A stretch of DNA of 64,000 nucleotides from Owenia fusiformis (Eukaryota > Annelida > Polychaeta > Sabellida > Oweniidae): assembly GCA_903813345.2 (NCBI GenBank), contig CAIIXF020000001.1, forward strand, positions 29,749,915 to 29,813,914, read 5' to 3'. Under the pieces are notes generated by a model, which made no database searches, had not been told where the DNA came from, and saw only the letters and a program-made list of their open reading frames with translations. Below, piece after piece: positions 51,201 to 61,284 of this stretch. The translations under genes were made by a program, and so were the position numbers. The number at the start of each line of letters is the position of its first letter. Position 1 is the stretch's first letter.

Positions 51201-54200
51201 AGTACTGCTATGTTTTCAGACTATCCATCCTCCAGACATTTTTGGACATGTGCCCAAGATCCTCCATACAATTTTACATGTGACCGTAAGTTATACCAAA
51301 ATATTTTTAACATCTTTCTCAAACTGCAGCCTAGTGTTAAAAATTGAATAAATTTAAGGAGCGAAGCAGATTTTAAAAATAGAATGTGGTCTTTGTTGGA
51401 ATGATTGAATTGAATAGTCTTGATTCAGTCCAATTTGATTACTCTACACATTAGCAAATTTAAGTAGAAAGGGGAAGGGGAGAGTATACATGAGGCTATA
51501 AATTAATGAAACATTGTGCTTTAATTTAATGATTTTAGCGACAAGGGAAGAATTTACAAATGATGGAAAGCAGAAAAATACTCCAGGATGCTACACCTAC
51601 CATCACAAGAGTAACTCCTTTACTGAAATATTCAAGATGCAGTGCCAAGCACATAAGATGTTTATGTGTCAACGTTTATGCTCAGGTGAGTATTGGTTGA
51701 ATCTTAGATATGGAGCAGTATACATTATTGTTATGCTATTATTTGTGGTTTCAAGCTGACATATGTTCACTTAAACGTTTTCAAATGACACAAAATATAT
51801 TAGATTATTACATATTCCGTGGAAATATAGTTATTTCATTGTTGTGTACTTTTATTACCATATAGGTGGGGCAAGTTTGGCTGCATCAACTTCTGGAACT
51901 GCAACATCAACTCAAGCTCCCACAGCATCAACTTCTGCAACTGCAACATCAACTCAAGCTCCCATTACAACACAACCTCCCTCTACAACTCAACTTCCTG
52001 CAACAACAGAACAGCTTGGAGAAGATGGGCTTGGAGAAAGTGAGTTTGGATCTGGTGATACATGTAATTGTGGACCAGCTGATGAGGGTTTTGTGTTCAA
52101 GTCAGACAAATGTATGTGGGGAGATAAAATAGTAAGTTAGACACAATTACACATTCTTCAATAAAAATACTTGAATTGAATCTACAAAATGGTATGATCA
52201 AGTTTGGTGTCATGATGTTTACTTTGTTGACTTCTAGGTACAACTAATAGCGAATGACTTTGGTTATTACATGACATGGTTAACGATATAATATATCCTT
52301 GTATGTTTTGTGTTGCAGGCAGGTTGCTTTAAGATATATGACACTCCTGGTGATGATGAGACTATTTGGGAAGATGCAGAAGAAAGATGTAGAAAGGAGG
52401 GAGCTCATCTTTCCAGATGGAATAGTCCTGGTTGTCTTAATGATATACAAACATATTTTAGAGAGCAAAGTAAGAATATTTTACAACTAAGGGCACTGTT
52501 TGTTGAACTCTCCATAGGTGGATTTTTTGTTATGCTTTCACCAAGAACATTGAAGAGGTAGTAATATTATATCCCTCATTTTCCTGACTGGTATTCAGAG
52601 TGTGGCATACAATGTCTGTGGCAAATTATTAAATTTTTGATATGAACACAATGTTTGTATACTATCTTCTAGCAGTTACAATGGCAGTGCATTTACAAAC
52701 ATGAGAAAAAACTCACCTTCTGACATTTTCAGACATCCATTTGATTTCAAAACCCATATGTTAACAAAATGTGATACATTCATTTTTGTTTTAATGAAGT
52801 ATTAATTCAAGAGGAAATGGGTTATAACCGTAGAAGTTAATGTTAAAGAAGCTTGGAATACATGAAATAAATACAAGATTTCAGAATTTGAGTAATAAAA
52901 TTGTATGATATATTCTTTGTTTATCTGCAATAGATCTCAATTCCCGTGTTATATATGTATGTGACTTTGTCTGTATTTCAGTACTGTTATGTTTTCAGAC
53001 TATCCATCCTCCAGACATTTTTGGACATGTGCCCAAGATCCTCCATACAATTTTACATGTGACCGTAAGTTTCATCAAAATATTTTTAACATCTTTCTCA
53101 AACTGCAGCCTAGTGTTAAAAATTGAATAAATTTAAGGAGCGAAGCAGATTTTAAAAATAGAATGTGGTCTTTGTTGGAATGATTGAATTGAATAGTCTT
53201 GATTCAGTCCAATTTGATTACTCTACACATTAGCAAATTTAAGTAGAAAGGGGAAGGGGAGAGTATACATGAGGCTATAAATTAATGAAACATTGTGCTT
53301 TAATTTAATGATTTTAGCGACAAGGGAAGAATTTACAAATGATGGAAAGCAGAAAAATACTCCAGGATGCTACACCTACCATCACAAGAGTAACTCCTTT
53401 ACTGAAATATTCCATATGCAATGCCAAGCACATAAGATGTTTATGTGTCAACGTTTATGCTCAGGTGAGTATTGGTTGAATCTTAGATATGGAGCAGTAT
53501 ACATTATTGTTATGCTTTTATTTGTGGTTTGAAGCTGTATGAACAATTAAAGTTTTCAAATGACTCAAAATATATTAGAATATTACATATTCTGTGGAAA
53601 TATAGATATTTCATTGTTATGTACTCTTTATTATTACCATATAGGTGGGGCAAGTTTGGCGGCATCAACTTCTGCAACTGCAACCTCAACTAAAGCTCCC
53701 ACAGCATCAACTTCTGCAACTGCAACATCAACTCAAGCTCCCATTACAACACAACCTCCCTCTACAACTCAACTTCCTGCAACAACAGAACAGCTTGGAG
53801 AAGATGGGCTTGGAGAAAGTGGGCTTGGATCTGGTGATACCTGTAATTGTGGACCAGCTGATGAGGGTTTTGTGTTCAAGTCAGACAAATGTATGTGGGG
53901 AGATAAAATAGTAAGTTAGACACAATTACACATTCTTCAATAAAAAGACTTGAATTGAATCTACAAAATGGTACGATCAAGTTCGGTGTAATAATTTTTA
54001 ATCTGTCGACTTTTAGGTACAACTAATAGCGAATGACTTCGGTTTTTACATGACATGTTTAATATAATATATCCTTGTATGTTTTGTGTTGCAGGCAGGT
54101 TGCTTCAAGATATATGACACTCCTGGTGATAATGAGACTATTTGGGAAGATGCAGAAGAAAGATGTAGAAAGGAGGGAGCTCATCTTTCCAGATGGAATA

Positions 54201-57200
54201 GTCCTGGTTGTCTTAATGATATACAAACATATTTTAGAGAGCAAAGTAAGAATATTTTACAATTAGAGGCATTGTTTGTTGAACTCTTCATAGGTGGATC
54301 TTTTTGTTTGGCATACAATGTCTGTGGCAAATTATTAAACTTTTGATATGAACACAATGTTTCAATACTATCTTCTAGCAGTTACAATGGCAGTGCATTT
54401 ACAAACATGAGAAAAACACACCTGTCTGACATTTTCAGACATCCATTTGATTTCAAAACCAATATACAGGGTGTCTCAAAAAATGTACCCAAAAGTATAT
54501 CAAGAGGACAGATAAACCAATCAATATTTTCAGACATTTTTTGCAGGGTCATGTAGCCAAAACATGAAAGTTTTCTCCCCAATACACCATTTTTATTTCA
54601 GTCTTGTCTTCTTAATGCTTTAACCCTTTACCTTTTACACCACATATTCAATGTAACCTCATATTTCGATGACAGGCTGTATCCTTACTGCTACATTGTT
54701 CATCACATTTGATAATAATTCCGGTGGAATGTTTTGGATTTCTCTATGGATGTTGCCCTTAAGTTGTTCTAGGTCTTTTTGCTTGGAATTAGCATTAAAA
54801 CACTCCTTCAAATAGCCACAGAGAAAGATGTTTGAGGATGACGATGGCAGAACAAACACAGATGATCAGGTCAATTATCGGCAAATGATTCAGGAGTTAC
54901 CTTCCAGAGTTAGGCAGGCTAGCCTGGACACCAAATGATATCCAAATGAAAACACAGTGCTCTCAAATTGATACACACAACAAAAGCTCCCCTAGAATCC
55001 ACACCAATGCAGTTTCTTGAACCTCTGACTTCTCTGTATAAGGGGGCTATAAGACATTGTGAGGGCCTCCCTATTCACCATATTTGATGGCCCATACTTT
55101 TTTCTCTGAGGCTATTTGAAGGACCATTTTTATGCTAAACCCAAGCTAAGAGACCTAGAACAACTTAAGACCAGCATCCGAACAGAAATCAAAACATTCC
55201 ACCAGAAATATCAAATGTGATGAACAATGTAGTAGTAAGGATACAGACTGTCATGGAAATATGATGTTACATTGAATATGTGGTGTAAAAGGTAACGGGT
55301 TAAAGTATCAAAAAGGCAAAACTGAATTAAAAACTGTGTATAGGGGAAAAATACTTTCATCTTTTATCTACAAGACCATGCATAAAATGTCTGAAAATAT
55401 TGATTGGTTTGTCTATGGTGTTGATATACTTTTGGGTACATTTTTGTGATACACCCTATATATGTTAACAAAATGTGATACATTCATTTTTGTTTTAATA
55501 AAGTATTAATTCAAGAGGAAATGGGTTATACGAGGGGTGATCAATAAGTAATGGACTCTTTTTTACACAGATACTTTTTATAGACCAATCCCTTTGATTT
55601 TCCTACCAGTGATACATCATTCAATTATCTATCAATTCTGAAGATTTGAAGACAAAATATATAATACATATTGATATATCCTTATTTCCGTGAAGGAGGT
55701 ACAGGTACCCCAGGACCGACATTTACGTCACATATTCAGTTTTTAGCCATTTTGGTAAATTTCAGTTAGATTGGAACTTTTTATGTGCAACAAGTGTTGT
55801 GTTGTTTGAATTTTTTTGCTGACTGGTAACACATAAACAGAAAGTATTGTGATGTCAGAGTGTTGTATGGAAGGGGTTTGCAGGTCAATTTGAGAAAGCA
55901 TTGTGGAAGAAAGGGTTGGTGAGAGAAGGGCACACCCTACTCCATATGGACAATGCACCTGCCCACAGATCTCAAAATGTTCAGAAAACAATATCCCTGG
56001 AACTCAAGATCGAGCCCTTGGCCAATGCACCATATTGTCCAGATCTGCTCACATGTGACTTGTTTATTTCAATACTACTTATTTCTATAGAGAAAGGATG
56101 CAGGTTTATTGACATTGATGAAATAAACATGATAAAACAACCCGTGCAACTGCATCTGGCTACCATGTCAGAGAATGGATTCAGCCTTGTCTCACAATCT
56201 TGAGTTAAGAGGATGAGGAATTGTGTACATGTAGCACTTTATGGAACCTATAGAGGGCCCTGTGGAATGAATGTGGCATGAATACCACATAGTGATGATA
56301 AAATATTCAAAATCAACTATGGCAAAACAAAATGGGGTAATTCATGACCATAATGGTTTGTTTTGTTCAGCCTGCATTCATGTTAAACAAGCTAAAATAG
56401 CTTCAGAATATGTGACGTAAATGTCGGTCCTGGGGTACCTGTACCCCCTTCACAGAAATAAGGATATATCAACATGTATTATACATTTTGTCTTCAAATC
56501 TTCAGAGTTGATAGATAATTGAATGATGTATCACTGGTAAAAAAATCGAAGGGATTGGTCTATAAAAGCATCTGTGTAAAAAAGCGTCCATTACTTATTG
56601 ATCACCCCTCGTAACCGTAGAAGTTAATGTTAAAGAAGCTTGGAATACATGAAATAAATACAAGATTTCAGAATTTGAGTTATAAAATTGTATGATATAT
56701 TCTTTGTTTATCAACAATAGATCTCAATTACTGTGTTATGTATGTATGTGACTTTGTCTGTATATCAGTACTGTTATATTTTCAGACTATCCATCCTCAA
56801 GACATTTTTGGACATGTGCCCAAGATCCTCCATACAATTTTACATGTGACCGTAAGTTTCATCAAAATATTTTTAACATCTTTCTCAAACTGCAGCCTAG
56901 TGTTAAAAAATTGAATAAATTTAAGGAGCAAAGCAGATTTTAAAAATAGAATGTGATCTTTGTTGGAATGATTGAATTAAATAGTCTTGATTCAGTCCAA
57001 TTTGATTACTCTACATATTAGCAAAGTTAAGTAGAAAGGAGAAGGGGAGAGTATATATTAGGCTATAAATTAATGAAACATTATGCTTTAATGATCTTAG
57101 CGACAAGGAAAGAATATACAAACGATGGAAGGCAGAAAAATACTCCAGGATGCTACACATACCATCACAAGAGTAACTCCTTTACTGAAATATTCAAGAT

Positions 57201-58630
57201 GCAATGTCAAGCACATAAGATGTTTATGTGTCAACGTTTATGCTCAGGTGAAAGTGAGCTTGGATTTGAAGGTGAGTGATGCTTGAATCTTAGATATGGA
57301 ATAACACAGGTTATCTTTATGCTATTAAATTCAAAATACTGTTTACAAATTCATTTTGGTCAAAGGAACAAGGCATCCATGAGAGATAAACTAGAAAATA
57401 GCATTTCCATGGAGTAGCAACTCCCACCAAATAAACATATTTTAAGATAAGAATAAAAACCTTATTATTTGACTCTTGAGCATGCAGAGTCCTTTATATG
57501 TCTCTTGAGCATCAGCATATTAAACTTAAATCCATCAATTTGTATTTGAATTATTTTTCATAAAAAATGGTGGCTATTTTTAATGGCCATATTTAAAATG
57601 CCTTTTTGAGTAAAGGTCCTTTGCCTACATTTTTACAAAAAATGGCAGCCATTTTGAAAAGATTAAACATCCTTTCCTCTAGACATCAGCAGGCAAAATT
57701 TGAACCAAATCTGTCCACTGATATTTCAGCTAACAAAGATAACTTTTTTTTCATGAATAATGGCATCCATTCTGAAATTCAATTGCCATCTTGGAAATTT
57801 TTTTTTGAGCAGAGCTCCTTTGTCCCTAGGTATCATTTTGAATCAAATCTTTGAACTAGTATTGTGTTATCAAAGACTACATTGTTGCCATTTTGAATAA
57901 CGCAGACATCTTGAAAATGACTTTCTTCAGTGAACCTAGGGCATTGGCATGTAAAATTTGAACCAGATCTGTCCATTGATATTCAAGTTATCAGTGATTA
58001 TATTTTTTTCACAAAAAATGGTGGCCATTTTGAAATTCAGTGGCCATCTTGAAAATTTCTTCTGAAGCAGAGCTCACAGTCAATAGGTATCAGCATGTAA
58101 AATATGAACCAAATTCGCTCACCACTATATCAAATATTACATTTTTTAAAGAAAAATGACGAAACCATCTTGGAAATGTCTTCTTGAGCAGAGCTCCTTT
58201 GTCCCTAGACATCAGCATATTAAATCTGAACTAAATCCATCAACTTGTATGTGACTTATGGTAGCCATTTTGATTTGAGTGGCCATATTGAATATTTCTT
58301 CTCAACCAGAGGTCCTACAAACATAAGGCATAAGCCTACAAAATGTGAACTAAATCCATTGACAAGTGTTTGATTTGATGTACGAAATGACAGAAAGCTT
58401 CTCTCAAATTTCATTCAGTGGGATAATAAACCTGTTATTGCCAAAGGCAGATCATTACTAATGATATGCTATAAAATGGTGTATTTTAATATACCTTCAG
58501 TTGGCTCAACTGTGACCAATTCAAATGAGTTAGTTAAGATTCATTTCGAAATCTTTCCTGAATATTGTATCATGTTTATTACTAATATCCTACTAAACCC
58601 AGATACTTTTTCTTTTCAGAACTCTTTTAA
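42258..58630 (+). CDS. Secreted VWA protein with five mucin-CTLD cassettes
   Basis: Exons 42258-42281, 42608-42698, 42944-43372, 44021-44272, 44772-44834, then five cassettes of four exons (listed separately), last sure exon ending 57271; about 1417 codons. A short terminal exon at 58620-58630 (three codons, then TAA) fits the phase but is weak. The N-terminus is hydrophobic (SLYFYWLVCVNMM), read as a signal peptide; an alternative start is 42608. VWA domain: LDGSSSIS (MIDAS DxSxS), the RTDLALTKAL threonine and ILETDG, so the metal site is complete. Then a CCPCP linker and the cassettes. Every cassette enters and leaves in phase 1, and no promoter, signal peptide or stop separates them, so one gene is the simplest reading. 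The intron after 42698 starts GC, not GT. Probably extracellular; ligand unknown. Confidence 0.8.
43560..43810. repeat. Diverged relative of the 60498-60658 foldback element
   Basis: In intron 3 of the VWA gene. Shares cactattttatgggcaact, aaatagtaggttaat and agttgcattcgcg with 60498-60658, in partly inverted order. Confidence 0.5.
44330..44500 (+). repeat. Dispersed 'caccacc...ggtggtgaca' repeat, copy 2
   Basis: atgtcaccaccatcagaagt, tagtctccaacttttttgtg and aacaaatggcaggtggtgac, as in copy 1 (6226) and the inverted copy (63590). Lies in intron 4 of the VWA gene. Confidence 0.65.
45080..45460. repeat. Imperfect inverted repeat in VWA gene intron 5
   Basis: caattattgtaggtcaaatt (about 45101) pairs with tgacctacaataattg (about 45399), and the flanks also pair loosely over about 50 bp (aatctcaatttacac/aataaattgaaatt). 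Non-coding. Confidence 0.45.
46258..46802. mobile_element. Decayed Tc1/mariner (IS630-like) element in cassette 1
   Basis: Ends cagggtgagccaaaa and ttttggctcaccttg, with TA on both sides (46256-46257, 46803-46804). About 46505-46620 (+) reads like the transposase C-terminus (LKQEMRRQMRVITQDICERV), so it is an internally deleted copy. Cassettes 2-5 show the empty site ccttgtatgttttgtg. The insertion lies 15 bp before the acceptor AG of exon 46820-46970. Confidence 0.8.
47225..47620. repeat. Foldback repeat 'A', uninterrupted copy
   Basis: Same family as the split copy at 600-882/4879-5010, here continuous. Inverted halves: agaaatatagacttaagagc and ctgctctgaggtctatatta. It sits in the second intron of cassette 1; the equivalent introns of cassettes 2-4 lack it. 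Confidence 0.7.
48307..49902 (+). repeat. Mucin-CTLD cassette 2
   Basis: Exons 48307-48569, 48757-48907, 49437-49502, 49756-49902 (627 nt coding). Short Ser/Thr tract (SGTATSTQAPTAS then TSTQAPITTQSP), an acidic linker, then CNCGPADEGFVFKSDKCMWG and the lectin-like part. Key cysteines and WEDAEERCRKEGAHL are intact; no EPN/QPD or WND sugar-binding motif is seen. EIFHMQCQ in the last exon, as in cassette 4. Confidence 0.85.
50093..51685 (+). repeat. Mucin-CTLD cassette 3
   Basis: Exons 50093-50352, 50540-50690, 51220-51285, 51539-51685 (624 nt coding). The repeat tract carries STKAPTAS (Lys for Gln), shared with cassette 5; the last exon reads EIFKMQCQ, also shared with cassette 5. Starts 1786 bp after cassette 2. 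Introns almost identical to those of cassettes 2 and 4. Confidence 0.85.
51866..53464 (+). repeat. Mucin-CTLD cassette 4
   Basis: Exons 51866-52131, 52319-52469, 52999-53064, 53318-53464 (630 nt coding). Starts 1773 bp after cassette 3. SGTATSTQAP and EIFHMQCQ match cassette 2, but the acidic linker (EQLGEDGLGESEFGSG) matches cassette 3. Confidence 0.85.
54467..55457. mobile_element. Palindromic Tc1/mariner (IS630-like) element in cassette 5
   Basis: Ends cagggtgtctcaaaaaatgt and the inverted acatttttgtgatacaccct, TA target. Both halves carry the 3' end of the same transposase gene in opposite orientation: on the minus strand 54659-54859 reads IPPELLSNVMNNVAVRIQP, preceded by FLCGYLKE, and 55100-55290 (+) is a diverged inverted copy. 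It is thus a large foldback derived from two transposon 3' ends. The cassette 2-4 introns show the empty site (aaaacccatatgttaac). Confidence 0.8.
55531..56611 (+). mobile_element. Mariner-type element with about 200-bp inverted ends
   Basis: Starts cgaggggtgatcaataagta and ends with its inverse; inverted repeats extend about 200 bp inward (ggtacaggtaccccaggacc, atttacgtcacatattc). TA on both sides (55529-55530, 56612-56613); sister cassettes read ggttataaccgtag without it. The remnant at 55919-56060 shows mariner transposase motifs: LLHMDNAPAHRSQN and YCPDLLTCDLF (D,D34D region). Most of the transposase is gone. Confidence 0.85.
57540..58400. repeat. Diverged tandem repeat, about 125-bp units
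   Basis: Units share gccattttgaaattcagtgg, catcttgaaaatttcttct, gagcagagctcctttgtccc and atcagcatgtaaaa. About six diverged units; similar phrases return at 63940-64000. Lies in the last intron of the VWA gene model. Confidence 0.65.
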
Positions 58631-58759
58631 GGTAGCTTTACTGTACAAGTGATCTAAAGACAAGATGTTTGTACTGATGAGTGAATAGTTAGGATAACTT
58701 AAAAACTTTTTAATTTGGACAATTTTAACATTCAGACAATGACATCAAAGTTCCAATTA

Positions 58760-58937
58760 CAGTAAAACCTGTCTTAGTGAACACCTCTCTCTAGTGAACA
58801 CCTGTCCCTAGTGGACACTCTTCCTACGCACATAGTCCACTGACTTCTGTATAAATTACCCTCTCTCTAGTGAACACCTACCTACAGTGAACGTTTTTTC
58901 TTGGCAAAAAAATGTTCACTATACACAAGTTTTACTG
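58760..58937. mobile_element. Pogo/Tigger-like MITE, 178 bp
   Basis: cagtaaaacctgtcttagtg at the left and acaagttttactg at the right, TA duplicated (58758-58759, 58938-58939). Internal copies of ctctagtgaacacct. If the gene ends at 58630, this lies in its 3' UTR, before an AATAAA near 58974. Confidence 0.75.
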
Positions 58938-59247
58938 TATATACAACTACAAAAGAATGTTGAAGTATCCCCAAAATAAATGAGGGAAGCCTTAAGAAAA
59001 CAGCTTCGCTAATGCCTCAGTCACATATGATCTATGGCAACTGTAAGGCGTCTGTAGCTTTCCAAAATCGAGAGAAATATGCAGCATAAAATATAGTGAT
59101 AAGCAGTACGATGTAGATTTTCTATTTTGTGTAGCTACAGCTGCTGTAGTACAAAAATGTGACTGAGTCTTTAGGATGAGACTAATTCAAATGGATGATA
59201 AGACTAACATAAACATAATATTCTAATATATCGATATTCTAACACTA

Positions 59248-59451
59248 ATGAACCTTACTTATGAAGATTTACAGGCTATTGAGTCGACCACCATCACTGA
59301 CTTAAATAACGGGTTAATCAGGCTATTTAAGCAGCTACAAACACCGAATTGTGGTCTGTTCGCCATTGTGGGATTCAGTCTCTACTATCCCTTGGTACAA
59401 GCTTTTGATAAAGAGAGACAGATACATCAGAATGTCCTTTCGTTAATTTAA
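59248..59451 (+). other. Unassigned open reading frame, possible exon
   Basis: A 67-codon frame with balanced composition in otherwise AT-rich sequence; it contains LIRLFKQLQTPNCGLFAIVG and LYYPLVQAFDKERQ. A tttacag acceptor precedes part of it. I recognise no family and see no partner exon, and it does not join the VWA gene in phase. Could be a relic exon. Confidence 0.25.
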
Positions 59452-60497
59452 CCAAACAGCTTTATTATAATCGATCTTTACAGAGGCATAAATGTCATGT
59501 GATCATTGATCACTGTTAGTTGACGAACAGGTTGTTCGTTATTTCAAATTCAAAATGACGAGTTTAATTTTGCAAATTATTAGATTAATCCTGCAGTTGC
59601 ATTCTCAATTGCTTGACTGGATCCAATTGGCTTCATTGTTTGCTCTTAGCCTTTAAAGTTACATAAGACATGATTTACTAAAATTGTTTTACCAGAAAGC
59701 AATCACATTTTCGCGGCTATTAAATTTCGCAGTTTTCACAAGTTCAAATTTCATTATCCTCTGAATCTTCAAGTTTTGTAAACTAAGTTACCTTTAATAC
59801 ATTAGTTGTAGTTACATCCAACTCAGTGTAATATTTGGATAAAATTCATAATTACTAGATCTTTGAGACGGTATGCTGCACCCCAACCACTATTACATCG
59901 TCATTTTTAGTCTAACTGATCCAATAAGCCAGTGTAAGAGAAATGCTATATCCCATTTATCACCCAATAACACTGGATGAACGTGATGAAATGCATTTGA
60001 GTCCCAGGTAATAAAAAATTCCACAGGGATTTAATTTGCATATTTCGAGACAATTCATTTTCAATGATTTTACAGCAAAATCGCAAAAAGTGCGGAAGTA
60101 AATCACATGCGACAAATACCGGGAGTACAGTAAATTCATTACTTATAAGTGGACACAAATAATTCAGTTTTGATTAGTATTGTGTATATAAGAATAACTG
60201 CATGTAGATGTACTTTCATTAATACAAAGATACTATGTAAGACTGGAGTTTAACAAGAACTGTAAATATACATGGGGTTCTATAATATTTTTACATGTAT
60301 ATGAATATGACATGTATGATGCCCACTTTACTTTTTAACAACAATCTCTGTTACTGTACATTCTGTGAAACAATGTTTAAACTCATTTGTAAATAAATCT
60401 CAATTATATATGATGAACATTTTTTTTGTGTTTATGGATTATAGTATAGATGGGCCAAAAATGGGACAGTCACGTCATGAAAATAAATGTGTCTTAC

Positions 60498-60658
60498 CTT
60501 GTATTCGCGAATGCAACTAACGCCTGTCGGCCACCGGATTAACCTATATGGATTTGAATGGAATAGTGGCAGGTACTATTCATATTTAAATGAGTTGCCC
60601 ATAAAATAGTAGGTTAATCCGGTAGCCGACAGGCGTTAGTTGCATTCGTGAATACAAG
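60498..60658. mobile_element. Foldback MITE with 50-bp arms
   Basis: cttgtattcgcgaatgcaac and the following taacgcctgtcgg recur inverted at 60608-60658 with few mismatches. Non-coding. A diverged relative is in the VWA gene at 43560-43810. Confidence 0.7.
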
Positions 60659-60762
60659 TTAACATTTGTGAATGTTGTATAACATTTTTTAAATAACTTT
60701 AAAATGGCTGCTAGAATCCATTTGTTTTATCATCTCTACAAAAAAGCCATTATTTAAGGAAA

Positions 60763-60904
60763 AAATAATGATAGGCCATTCAATATGGTGAAATTCAGCA
60801 CAAGTTGGACAGAATGTCATACACAGCACAGGTGAGTGCATTTGTACTGACATACTGTTCAACAAGTGTAGAATTTCACCATATTGAATGGCCTATCATT
60901 ATTT
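60763..60904. repeat. Perfect 34-bp inverted repeat
   Basis: 60763-60796 (aaataatgataggccattca...) is exactly repeated inverted at 60871-60904, with a 74-bp loop. Could be a foldback MITE; no target duplication is obvious. Confidence 0.8.
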
Positions 60905-61284
60905 ATTCCAATTCAAACATAAAAAAATAAAACAATATTTAGAAAATTGGGGTCTATAAAATAACCAAACTTGCTGTTATTTTCGCCATTCATAGGTGTG
61001 ACATCACAATACATAGATACCCAGATGATTGAATAGAGCACGGTTATGCATGTATGTAAAATACAGAACGTTCATTATTGGCCATATGCTGCATTCTGAT
61101 TGGTTGAGAAATTCAATTAGAGCAGGGTCATGTTTGGATAAAGTATATTCAAAAGGAAGCTACATTGGAACCAAACTGAAGAGTTGGGCATCCACATATC
61201 ACAAACATTTTGAATTTATTTATTTATGATTTATTTTTATTATATGTCTGACCTGATAACAATTCCATCAATTTATCACAATAC

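Larger units (their letters stand above)
53645..57271 (+). repeat. Mucin-CTLD cassette 5 (terminal)
   Basis: Exons 53645-53910, 54095-54245, 56786-56851, 57101-57271 (654 nt coding). The second intron is 2.5 kb owing to two Tc1/mariner-type insertions (54467-55457, 55531-56611). The last exon is 24 nt longer than its sisters, adding GESELGFE before a new GT; the old donor position (57247/57248) still reads gtgaaa. STKAP and EIFKMQCQ as in cassette 3. Confidence 0.82.
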
